Shown: positions 1 through 4,885, counted from the stretch's first letter. The stretch is 8,645 nucleotides of DNA from Candidatus Syntropharchaeum sp. (GCA_016782355.1 JADHYP010000058.1:1-8645); one strand, 5' to 3'. Notes: a model not told the origin generated them from the sequence alone. Numbers and translations are program-made.

Positions 1-49
1 CAATGGTCTCTACTGTAGGATCAATCCCTTTTTCAGCATTTACAGCCAT
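1..49 (-). CDS. N-terminal fragment of an unidentified protein (runs off the left edge)
   Basis: Only the first 16 codons are in the window, reading MAVNAEKGIDPTVETI before the edge. The start is supported by a GGTGA Shine-Dalgarno match (58-62 on the plus strand as tcacc) eight bases upstream, and by a TATA-like stretch further upstream at 81-90. The fragment is too short to assign to a family. It lies on the same strand as ilvE, about 230 bases downstream of it, and has its own promoter-like sequence, so it is probably a separate transcription unit. Confidence 0.5.
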   Translation of the reverse strand, partial: MAVNAEKGIDPTVETI

Positions 50-57
50 ATATCATC

Positions 58-62
58 TCACC
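58..62 (-). promoter_or_regulatory. Ribosome binding site for the left-edge gene
   Basis: GGTGA on the minus strand, eight bases before the ATG at 49, matches the 3' half of the archaeal GGAGGTGA consensus. It is the main reason to accept that ATG as a real start. Confidence 0.45.
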
Positions 63-78
63 AGGTAAAATAATCGTT

Positions 79-92
79 TTTATAATATACAA
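79..92 (-). promoter_or_regulatory. Putative TATA box for the left-edge gene
   Basis: The minus strand reads TGTATATTATAA here. A start site 25-27 bases downstream would fall near 60, very close to the GGTGA ribosome binding site, so the exact TATA register is uncertain. Support is by AT-rich motif and position only. Confidence 0.3.
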
Positions 93-283
93 AAGCACCA
101 ATAGTTGAAATGATCAATTCCTTATCCGAACACACATGACTTAAGTACGAAGCCTTAAGCGCGAGGCATGCAACTCATATTTCAATGTATTATCATAGGA
201 CACAAAAAGCTTTTCGTTTTTTTCAACATCTCATTTTTGAGATATAGACCCCGCTTCCATAAAAAGTTTGTTGGTAAAGCTTT
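93..283. other. Intergenic stretch between ilvE and the left-edge gene
   Basis: No convincing coding sequence or tRNA is visible here. The plus-strand open frame across it is the antisense shadow of ilvE running past its end. The stretch holds two CTTAAG hexamers 14 bases apart (about 140 and 154) and a small perfect hairpin at 228-243. Confidence 0.5.
228..243. repeat. Small hairpin downstream of ilvE
   Basis: ATCTCA, a TTTT loop and TGAGAT form a perfect 6-bp stem about 40 bases beyond the ilvE stop. It could be a transcript 3'-end structure for ilvE, but the minus strand has no clear T-run right after it, so a terminator role is not established. Confidence 0.3.
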
Positions 284-1216
284 CTATTCGTATACTGACT
301 CCAGCCACCTCATATACTTCTCCTCCTTCGCATTCACCACGTCAAAGAACTTCCTCTGTATAACGCCTGTCACTTCACCTCTCTTACCTTCTCCTATCGT
401 TACATTATCTATCTCACGTATCGGCGACACCTCTGCGGCTGTCCCCGTGAAAAAGAGTTCATCGGCACTCAATAGTTCTTCCTTCGTTACGGGCTTCTCC
501 ACCACTTTATACCCCGTGTCCTGTGCAAGCTCGATTACTGAATCCCTGGTGATTCCGGGTAAAATAGAAGATTCAACCGCCGGCGTGTATAGAGCTGCGT
601 TTTTTACTGCGAATATATTCTCGCCCGGACCTTCTGCTACATATCCACTGTTGTCGAGCATTATCGCCTCGTCAAACCCTCGCTCTTTTGCATCCTGCAC
701 TGCTAACATCGAATTCAGATAATGCCCCGTAGCTTTTGCCGTAACTGGTAACGTGTTAGGGTCTATCCTTCGCCAGGGGGAGAAAGTGCACCTTATACCG
801 CGCTCTAACGCCTCCTCGCCGAGATAAGTACCCCACCGCCATACTGCAATTGCACAATCCACGGGACAGCCTGCCGGGTTCACACCTAAGTGATGGTAGC
901 CATAGAAAGCAATTGGTCTTATGTAGCACGCATCAAGCCCGTTTATACGAACCGTTTCCTTTATTGCTTCTTTCAGTTCTTCCTTCGAATAAGGTATTTC
1001 CATCTTATACAAATCCGCAGACCGATACATCCTATCCACGTGCTCCTTCAGCCTGAAGATAAACGAGCCTTTCTCCGTGGCATAGCATCTTATCCCCTCG
1101 AAGACGCCAGACCCGTAATGCAGGCCATGCGAGAGAACGTGCACTTTCGCTTTCTTCCACTCCACGAACTCTCCTTTATACCATATTTTCCCCGCTTCTG
1201 GTAGCTTTTCCACCAT
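284..1216 (-). CDS. ilvE: Branched-chain amino acid aminotransferase
   Basis: PLP-dependent fold-type IV transaminase that moves the amino group between glutamate and the 2-oxo acids of leucine, isoleucine and valine; cytosolic, last step of branched-chain amino acid synthesis. The 310-residue length is typical of the family. Visible landmarks: the N-terminal HGLHYGSGVFEGIR block (about 30-43), the PLP lysine in VTAKATGHYLNSMLA (Lys161), the EGPGENIF motif (Glu195-Phe202) whose Glu contacts the PLP pyridine nitrogen, SSILPGITRDSV (216-226) and FTGTAAEVSPI (256-266). The ATG at 1216 is supported by AGAGGCGAT eight bases upstream. D-amino-acid transaminase and aminodeoxychorismate lyase share the fold, but the HYGSGVFEGIR and GTAAEVSPI blocks favour IlvE. 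Upstream on the same strand is a truncated CoA-binding gene; divergently lies a methionine gamma-lyase-like gene. Confidence 0.95.
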   Translation of the reverse strand: MVEKLPEAGKIWYKGEFVEWKKAKVHVLSHGLHYGSGVFEGIRCYATEKGSFIFRLKEHVDRMYRSADLYKMEIPYSKEELKEAIKETVRINGLDACYIRPIAFYGYHHLGVNPAGCPVDCAIAVWRWGTYLGEEALERGIRCTFSPWRRIDPNTLPVTAKATGHYLNSMLAVQDAKERGFDEAIMLDNSGYVAEGPGENIFAVKNAALYTPAVESSILPGITRDSVIELAQDTGYKVVEKPVTKEELLSADELFFTGTAAEVSPIREIDNVTIGEGKRGEVTGVIQRKFFDVVNAKEEKYMRWLESVYE

Positions 1217-1220
1217 TTTT

Positions 1221-1229
1221 ATCGCCTCT
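1221..1229 (-). promoter_or_regulatory. Ribosome binding site of ilvE
   Basis: The minus strand reads AGAGGCGAT, close to the archaeal consensus GGAGGTGAT, with GAGG ending eight bases before the ATG at 1216. It fixes the ilvE start and implies a leadered transcript, unlike the probably leaderless gene on the other side of this intergenic region. Confidence 0.6.
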
Positions 1230-1285
1230 GACTGAGAGCAATGTCTAATTATTTTCTAATTATTCCTATTTAATTAAGTATTTTA

Positions 1286-1402
1286 TCATTTTTTCAGGTC
1301 TTTATATACCTGATGCCCATACTTCTCAGGGTTTCTCGAAACGCCGACGACTGCAAAAACGTTTCCTTTCTTTAGGAATTCTTTTATCAGGTCTGTGTTC
1401 AT
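1286..1402 (-). pseudogene. Truncated CoA-binding (Rossmann-fold) protein, N-terminal stub
   Basis: A 38-codon frame from ATG 1402 to TGA 1286. Its core NVFAVVGVSRNPEKYGHQVY and following KDLKK match the start of the CoA-binding domain family (COG1832 / YccU-like): the first Rossmann beta strand, the glycine-containing nucleotide loop and helix 1. Intact members are about 130-150 residues and continue with a second strand and the rest of the fold. Here the frame stops after an AAAAAA run, and neither of the other two frames downstream carries the missing part before ilvE begins, so this looks like a deletion rather than a simple slip. It lies on the ilvE strand, 69 bases upstream of the ilvE start. 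What it retains is too short to fold as the family domain. Family recognition is from memory of the motif. Confidence 0.65.
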
Positions 1403-1432
1403 TCTGTGCTATTTTATTTAGTATCCTTCCTT

Positions 1433-1447
1433 GTAAAAGTTTATAAC
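1433..1447 (+). promoter_or_regulatory. BRE/TATA promoter of the methionine gamma-lyase-like gene
   Basis: GTAAAA (a purine-rich BRE-like element) is followed by GTTTATAAC, a good archaeal TATA box. Its centre (about 1444) is 26 bases before the ATG at 1470, so transcription should start at or next to the start codon. No Shine-Dalgarno sequence precedes the ATG, which fits a leaderless mRNA. Confidence 0.6.
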
Positions 1448-1469
1448 ACACGCCCCACGATTATAAATT

Positions 1470-2654
1470 ATGAAAAAAGAGATGAAGTTTGGCACTCAAT
1501 GTGTCCATGCAGGAGAAGCGTCAGATCATTCATACGGATCGCATATAACACCAATATACCAAACATCCACCTTTGTATTTGATAATGCTGAACAGGGTGC
1601 CGCGCGGTTTGCAGGCGAAGAAGAGGGATACACGTACGCACGCATAGTGCCAAATACACCTACACATGCGGCATTAGTTGATAAAATTGCTGCTCTTGAA
1701 GGTGCTGAAACGGGTCAAACCTTCTCCTCTGGCATGGCTGCAATAACCGCTGTTGCTCTTTCCCAGTTAGAACGAGGAGATCACCTTATATCAACCGATG
1801 TGGTCTATGGCAGCACATACGGATTATTCGCCTCAATTCTGACCAGGTTTGGCATAGAGGTCAGTTTTGTCGATACGTCCTATCTCGAAAAGGTGAGGAA
1901 TAGCTTAAGAAAAAATACCAAAATGATCTTCTTAGAAACACCAGCAAACCCTACCATGACCGTTTGTGATATTGAAGCGATATGTGAAATTGCCAGAGAG
2001 ATTGATGCTCTTTCTGTCGTTGACAACACGTTTGCAACTCCTCGCTTTCAGCGAGCGTTAAAATTGGGCGCGGACGTTGTCGTTCATAGCTGTACAAAAT
2101 ACGTTGGTGGTCACGCAGATCTTTTAGGCGGCGTGGTCGTTGGAAGAAAAGAATTTGTCGAAAGCATGATACCCGTCGTTAATTATACTGGCGGAACGAT
2201 GGGCACGCATGAAGCTTGGCTGTGTATTAGAGGATTGAAGACGCTACATCTAAGAATGGAAAAGCACGCCAGCAATGCTATGAAAGTTGCTGAATTCTTA
2301 GAGGGACGTCCCGAAATTGAGTGGGTCAGGTATCCCGGATTGACAAGCCATCCACAATATGAAATAGCAAAAAAGCAGATGAGCGGTTTTGGTGGTATGA
2401 TCGCTTTTGGAATCAAGGGCGGCATAGATGCTGGACGGAAACTTATGAACAGCGTTGAATTGTGCACTTTAACGGTTAGCCTCGGTTCCGTTGACACCTT
2501 AATTCAACATCCCGCTTCTATGACACACGCGAATGTACCAGGCGAGGTCAGGACGAAGATGGGTATAACCAATGGTTTGGTGAGGCTCTCAGTAGGTATA
2601 GAAGAGCCAGAAGACATAATAGCTGATTTGGATCAGGCTCTAAAGAAGGTGTAG
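1470..2654 (+). CDS. Cys/Met-metabolism PLP enzyme, methionine gamma-lyase-like
   Basis: Fold-type I PLP enzyme, 394 residues, of the gamma-lyase / cystathionine synthase / O-acetylhomoserine sulfhydrylase family. A methionine gamma-lyase splits methionine to methanethiol, ammonia and 2-oxobutyrate. Visible: CVHAGE near the N-terminus (11-16); Tyr56 and Arg58 (YTYAR), which in the family bind PLP phosphate from the neighbouring subunit; SSGMAAI (87-93); Tyr113 in VVYGS; ETPANPT (156-162); Asp185 in VVDNT; the Schiff-base Lys210 in SCTKYVGGHAD; HPASMTH (347-353); and Arg372 in LVRLSVG. Similarity to methionine gamma-lyases runs the whole length, for example GGMIAF and MNSVEL. Two differences: the Cys specific to classical methionine gamma-lyases is Ser115, and the usual R-x-SNPT block reads RIVPNTPT with two extra residues. 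Cystathionine gamma-lyase/synthase or a sulfhydrylase cannot be excluded. A BRE/TATA at 1433-1447 suggests a leaderless transcript. Confidence 0.85.
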   Translation: MKKEMKFGTQCVHAGEASDHSYGSHITPIYQTSTFVFDNAEQGAARFAGEEEGYTYARIVPNTPTHAALVDKIAALEGAETGQTFSSGMAAITAVALSQLERGDHLISTDVVYGSTYGLFASILTRFGIEVSFVDTSYLEKVRNSLRKNTKMIFLETPANPTMTVCDIEAICEIAREIDALSVVDNTFATPRFQRALKLGADVVVHSCTKYVGGHADLLGGVVVGRKEFVESMIPVVNYTGGTMGTHEAWLCIRGLKTLHLRMEKHASNAMKVAEFLEGRPEIEWVRYPGLTSHPQYEIAKKQMSGFGGMIAFGIKGGIDAGRKLMNSVELCTLTVSLGSVDTLIQHPASMTHANVPGEVRTKMGITNGLVRLSVGIEEPEDIIADLDQALKKV

Positions 2655-2668
2655 TATTTGTATAGAAC

Positions 2669-2698
2669 CACGAGATTACACAGATTTTCACGAGAGAA
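2669..2698 (+). repeat. Three 10-base tandem units (CAC-phased) downstream of the lyase gene
   Basis: CACGAGATTA, CACAGATTTT and CACGAGAGAA follow one another exactly, each beginning CAC. The first unit, preceded by AAC, is part of AACCACGAGATT, which recurs exactly at 6611-6622, also shortly after a gene end. It resembles the CAC(A/G)GATTA-type intergenic repeats I recall from environmental archaeal and bacterial genomes. That link is from memory. Confidence 0.4.
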
Positions 2699-2710
2699 CA
2701 ATAATAAAAC
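2699..2710 (+). promoter_or_regulatory. Possible TATA element for the small gene at 2731
   Basis: AATAATAAAACC is centred about 26 bases before ATG 2731, the same spacing as the leaderless promoter at 1433-1447. No Shine-Dalgarno sequence is present ahead of that ATG. The motif is only a loose match to the TATA consensus. Confidence 0.3.
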
Positions 2711-2730
2711 CTGTTGAGTTGACGAAATCC

Positions 2731-2928
2731 ATGAAGGAAAAAATCAAAGCGAATTTGGAGCTGTTAAATAAAGTGGGGAAGCTGTCGAGTATGGATGGCG
2801 AGTATGGAAAGATTATTGCATCGAAAGAGCATATCTACGTCAATGGAACGAATATCCGGGCGTTATTGGACGATTCTGGTTCGGTAATATTGACAAAGGT
2901 CATCGGAGAGAACTGCGAAGCGTTTTGA
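2731..2928 (+). CDS. Small protein of unknown function (65 aa)
   Basis: Not recognised. From ATG 2731 it encodes 65 residues: a charged N-terminal helix (MKEKIKANLELLNKVGKL), then a stretch that looks like short beta strands (GKIIASKEHIYVNGTNIRAL) and a C-terminal part with LLDDSG and VILTKVIGE. A TTG four codons earlier (2719) is an alternative, but the ATG sits at leaderless distance from an AT-rich TATA-like element. Composition and amino acid pattern look like a real soluble protein, with no membrane segment and a single cysteine. A perfect hairpin begins right at the stop codon. It sits between the lyase gene and the decayed island. Confidence 0.5.
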   Translation: MKEKIKANLELLNKVGKLSSMDGEYGKIIASKEHIYVNGTNIRALLDDSGSVILTKVIGENCEAF

Positions 2929-2949
2929 TCAAACTTTTTTAAAGTTTGA
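2929..2949 (+). terminator. Perfect 9-bp hairpin after the small gene
   Basis: TCAAACTTT, a TTT loop and AAAGTTTGA form a perfect 9-bp inverted repeat immediately after the TGA at 2926-2928, with a TTTTTT run spanning the arm and loop. The position suggests a transcription terminator or 3'-end structure. It overlaps the TTG (2946) that would open the next reading frame, which argues against that start. Confidence 0.5.
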
Positions 2950-2951
2950 CG

Positions 2952-3167
2952 ATTGAGACTTCTCACAGATCAAAGAGGATTTTACGAATAATTGAGCGAG
3001 GTGTTACCAGAACCGAGGATTACAATGTGGGTGTTATGTTTAAAGCCACGGAGCTATTGATGTGCATAGTGTATATCTATAATGTGATTGCGAATAAGGG
3101 GACATCGAAGAAAATCGGGGAGACGCCTATGAACGTTCATGACATCGTTTTATATGCTCCCATGTGA
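2952..3167 (+). other. Open frame of doubtful coding status, unrecognised
   Basis: A plus-strand frame open to TGA 3167. It reads SHRSKRILRIIERGVTRT early and KKIGETPMNVHDIVLYAPM at the end, with a hydrophobic patch CIVYIYNVIA in between. The only early start, TTG 2946, lies inside the preceding hairpin; ATG 3036 would give 43 residues. No ribosome binding site or convincing promoter is seen. It ends five bases before the left inverted repeat of the decayed island. It may be a remnant of a longer gene, possibly mobile-element derived, but I recognise no family. Confidence 0.25.
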
Positions 3168-3171
3168 AATT

Positions 3172-3186
3172 GAAAAAATGTCCCAT
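3172..3186. repeat. Left inverted repeat bracketing the decayed island
   Basis: GAAAAAATGTCCCAT here matches, in reverse complement, GTGGCACATTTTTTC at 4473-4487 at 13 of 15 positions, including ten in a row. The right copy starts at the base after the transposase-remnant stop codon, where an IS terminal repeat would lie. The pair spans 1316 bases. The A-run lowers the significance. Confidence 0.4.
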
Positions 3187-3309
3187 TCATAGAATATGTC
3201 CAACACAAAGGGAATAGGCACCATCATTCCCAAGAAAGTCCCACAATTCTTCTGCGACCTTTAATTCATTATCCAAATAGACTGTGAAGTGCTGGATTAT
3301 ATTATATTT
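3187..3309 (-). pseudogene. Second restriction-endonuclease-like fragment (C-terminal piece)
   Basis: A minus-strand frame open from 3309 to TGA 3187 reads IIQHFTVYLDNELKVAEE, then LWDFLGNDGAY, then breaks down. The ELKVAEELWDFLG-x2-GAY pattern resembles the C-terminal block of TdeIII-type restriction endonucleases as I remember them, and its EELWDFL echoes SELWDFL in the larger fragment just upstream. After GAY the +1 frame gives VLDIFYEWDIF, which could continue the same domain, so a frameshift is likely. It has no start codon or ribosome binding site of its own and is the wrong frame to be an extension of the upstream fragment. Confidence 0.4.
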
Positions 3310-3900
3310 TTAAGTTCATTGTACCTGCCTGTCAAATAATTTCCTTTGCTGTCAAAGGCAGTTTTATTATAAATTCTCGTCAAAGTCCTATTATTTTCAA
3401 TTGAGTTTCTTATTCGTTGGTCATTGATAATAAGCTCCGTTTCAGAACACAAAAACCAATCGTCAAGTATTTCTTTGTATTCTGGTTTATTTCGGTTTTC
3501 ATTAGTTTTTAAAAACTTGTATTTCTCTAAAAAATCAGTTGTTGCGATTGCATTGATGATTTGAAGTATCTGCTCCATTGTATTTTCTTGCCCAGAAAGA
3601 AAATCCCAAAGCTCGCTGGCAACTAAAGTCTCGTCAAGTGCAAAATATTCATTCATATTGATTATCGAACCTAAAAATCTTGATTTGTTAAAACTTGTTA
3701 CAGATTCATCTTCAGGATTTACTGTTGGGTCGAATGGAAAACCTATGTAAAACTGAATTTCCTTGTCGGGAAATTTTCTGTACAGGTGCATTTCTATTAT
3801 TGGAAGCATCTTCTGGGAAGCTTCCAAATCTTGTCACCAAAGTTTTTATTACTCCGATTGCTATTTTTTCCTTTACATTATTACTAAGAGCCATTTTCAT
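3297..3900 (-). pseudogene. Broken type II restriction endonuclease (TdeIII-like?), at least two frames
   Basis: The N-terminus starts at ATG 3900 (or 3894) and reads MALSNNVKEKIAIGVIKTL, then FGSFPEDASNNRNAP, before the frame loses sense near 3785. The remainder is in the +1 frame from about 3827 to TAA 3297: KMLPIIEMHLYRKFPDKEIQ, FYIGFPFDPT, YFALDETLVASELWDFLSG, TMEQILQIINAIATTDFLEK, a polar region, and NYLTGRYNELKNII at the end. The two pieces read like the beginning and end of one type II endonuclease of the TdeIII kind (tentative, from memory). The central part of such enzymes, including the catalytic core, is not visible, so an internal deletion plus frameshift is likely. The start overlaps the stop of a methyltransferase C-terminus by 17 bases, the usual tight M-R coupling. 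No activity is expected. Confidence 0.5.
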
Positions 3901-4060
3901 CTTCCTTAAAATGAAATATTATTTCTGCATAGGCATTTGATCTATCTTTTTCCACTCTATTCAACACGGGCCGTTTAAATTGATTGACAATTTTCATATC
4001 TGATAACTGTGCAATATCAGGATAAAAATTAAATTTGTCATTGGCTACTAAAAAGATGTC
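3884..4060 (-). pseudogene. C-terminal remnant of a site-specific DNA methyltransferase
   Basis: Fifty-eight residues in one frame, ending at TAG 3884: DIFLVANDKFNFYPDIAQLS, then MKIVNQFKRPVLNRVEKDR and AYAEIIFHFKED. The KRPVLNR-x-EKDR...AEIIFHF block is a hallmark of the C-terminal end of amino-methyltransferases (adenine-N6 / cytosine-N4 type) of type II restriction-modification systems, in my recollection. The SAM-binding and catalytic motifs are missing because the frame is cut at 4060, where a transposase remnant on the opposite strand begins. Its 3' end overlaps the endonuclease start (3884-3900), so the two were one operon. It has no start codon or promoter in the window. Confidence 0.6.
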
Positions 4061-4472
4061 TCATTGATGCCGATAAATTTCGCTTCCATGTTCAATCTTC
4101 TCACTCGCTTGAACAGCATGACCATCGAGCAAGGCACACTGATTTGGGATCGCGGCAACGCTTCTAAAAGTTATTTCGTGTCTTGAAGACGCAGGAAGAA
4201 GTTGAGCCAGTGCGCCATCGACTTGAGCATCGGGTATTATCGGTGCTTCAGTGGAAGCTGAAAGAAGCTTCGGCCAGGAAGATTCGTGGGAACGTGCAGA
4301 TACGCTGTTGCAAGCTCTTGCCAGGGTAGAACGCGTGGAGGTCACGTTTGGTAATGAAACAAAGACGTGGTACCTCAATGTAACGAAGGCGATAACGGAT
4401 ACTTTGAAGGAAATTGGCAGGGGTGATTTACTTAAAGAGGAAACACGCCTCGTAAATTCACTGAAAATGTAG
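4061..4472 (+). pseudogene. Degraded IS1634/IS4-type transposase, C-terminal remnant
   Basis: Reading plus from 4061: LMPINFASMFNLLTRLNSM, then TIEQGTLIWDRGNASK, where GTL-x-WDRGN-x-SK is the motif around the second catalytic Asp of IS1634-type (DDE) transposases. At AAAA (about 4168-4171) removing one A restores the frame and gives VISCLEDAGRS, a TGA, ASAPST, a second TGA, then ASGIIGASVEAERSFGQED, as expected from the LE-x-AG...PSTS continuation of such enzymes. The rest, from GTG 4251, is open to TAG 4472: TLLQALARVERVEVTFGNET, KTWYLNV and KEIGRGDLLKEE, like the family's C-terminal tail. The region with the catalytic Glu is absent, so it also has an internal deletion. The left end abuts the cut methyltransferase; the right end abuts an inverted repeat. 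Confidence 0.6.
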
Positions 4473-4487
4473 GTGGCACATTTTTTC
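4473..4487. repeat. Right inverted repeat, next to the transposase remnant
   Basis: GTGGCACATTTTTTC, directly after the TAG of the transposase remnant, is the inverted partner of 3172-3186 (13 of 15 matches). The position just beyond a transposase stop fits an IS terminal repeat. No clear target-site duplication is visible outside the two copies. Confidence 0.4.
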
Positions 4488-4495
4488 TAAACAGG

Positions 4496-4505
4496 TATTT
4501 ATAGA
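4496..4505 (+). promoter_or_regulatory. Possible TATA box before the 35-codon ORF
   Basis: TATTTATAGA lies about 30 bases before ATG 4531, within the range seen for other promoters in this window. It could serve the small ORF and, by read-through, the DUF5678 gene. Confidence 0.3.
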
Positions 4506-4530
4506 GAGAAATCCAAAACAGGAATATATT

Positions 4531-4638
4531 ATGAGGAAGTTAGAATCGGCACTCGAGGTCGTTAATCATATGAGGATAAAAGATACAAGTGGGTGCTGGT
4601 ATAATTTTGAACCTGTATCGTTTAATCCGTTAGAATAA
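4531..4638 (+). CDS. Possible very small ORF (35 aa), unrecognised
   Basis: ATG 4531 to TAA 4636-4638 encodes 35 residues, starting MRKLESALEVVNHMR and ending GCWYNFEPVSFNPLE. A TATA-like element lies about 30 bases upstream and the DUF5678 gene follows 26 bases downstream on the same strand, so the two could be cotranscribed. No ribosome binding site is seen and no family is recognised. The C-terminal part looks unlike random AT-rich translation, but the ORF is too short to be certain it is a gene. Confidence 0.3.
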   Translation: MRKLESALEVVNHMRIKDTSGCWYNFEPVSFNPLE

Positions 4639-4664
4639 TCTAAATAGCCGAAAGTCATGTAAAA

Positions 4665-4865
4665 ATGGAAATGGATTATTTATCAAGACATTCGGAAGAA
4701 TTATCTAAGTATCTTGGTAAATGTGTAGCGATAGTTCGGGATGAATTGGTTGCTGTGGGCAGGGACAGGACAGAAGCTTATGAAAAGGCAAAGCAAAAAT
4801 ATCCAAAGGAAAAGATCGCCATTTTTTACATCCCTACTGAAGAAGAGACGGTGCCATTGCTATGA
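4665..4865 (+). CDS. DUF5678 family small protein
   Basis: A 66-residue protein matching the pattern I recall for DUF5678: an N-terminal helix with SEELSKYLGKCVAIV, the strand-turn RDELVAVGRD, a helix with EAYEKAKQKYPKEK, and the C-terminal IAIFYIPTEEETVPLL. DUF5678 proteins are small, soluble, of unknown function, and common in archaea, often next to a small aspartic-protease-like gene. Here the stop codon TGA overlaps an ATG (ATGA), a classical coupling arrangement, but the coupled frame ends after seven codons, so the usual partner appears to be lost. The ATG at 4665 has no clear Shine-Dalgarno sequence; TCTAAATA about 23 bases upstream could be a weak TATA. The gene sits at the edge of the decayed island. 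Confidence 0.75.
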   Translation: MEMDYLSRHSEELSKYLGKCVAIVRDELVAVGRDRTEAYEKAKQKYPKEKIAIFYIPTEEETVPLL

Positions 4866-4885
4866 AATATCCAAAAGACATTTAA
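4862..4885 (+). pseudogene. Vestigial start of a coupled downstream cistron (7 codons)
   Basis: The ATG overlaps the DUF5678 stop as ATGA and reads MKYPKDI before TAA at 4883-4885. No recognisable protein continues in any frame before the convergent gene end at 4924. It could be the stub of a translationally coupled partner gene, or a chance overlap. Confidence 0.25.

Noticed and set aside
140..160. The two CTTAAG hexamers as an operator or attachment site
   Set aside because: Each is only a 6-base palindrome, common in AT-rich DNA, and no larger symmetry surrounds them.
168..722. A 184-codon plus-strand frame
   Set aside because: It lies antisense over ilvE, which has full family motifs on the minus strand; its composition (Ser/Phe rich) is that of an antisense shadow.
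1299..1310. TTTATATA on the plus strand as a TATA box for the gamma-lyase gene
   Set aside because: It would place the start about 135 bases upstream, and the bases are explained as VYK codons of the CoA-binding stub; the element at 1433-1447 is at ideal distance instead.
4220..4250. In-frame TGA codons of the transposase as possible recoding (selenocysteine)
   Set aside because: They sit in a sequence that also has an indel and a deletion, at positions where other family members do not have selenocysteine to my knowledge; ordinary decay is the simpler reading.
4061..4378. A 105-codon minus-strand frame
   Set aside because: It is antisense to the transposase remnant, whose plus-strand motifs (TLIWDRGN, CLEDAG) are recognisable; the minus translation shows no family pattern.
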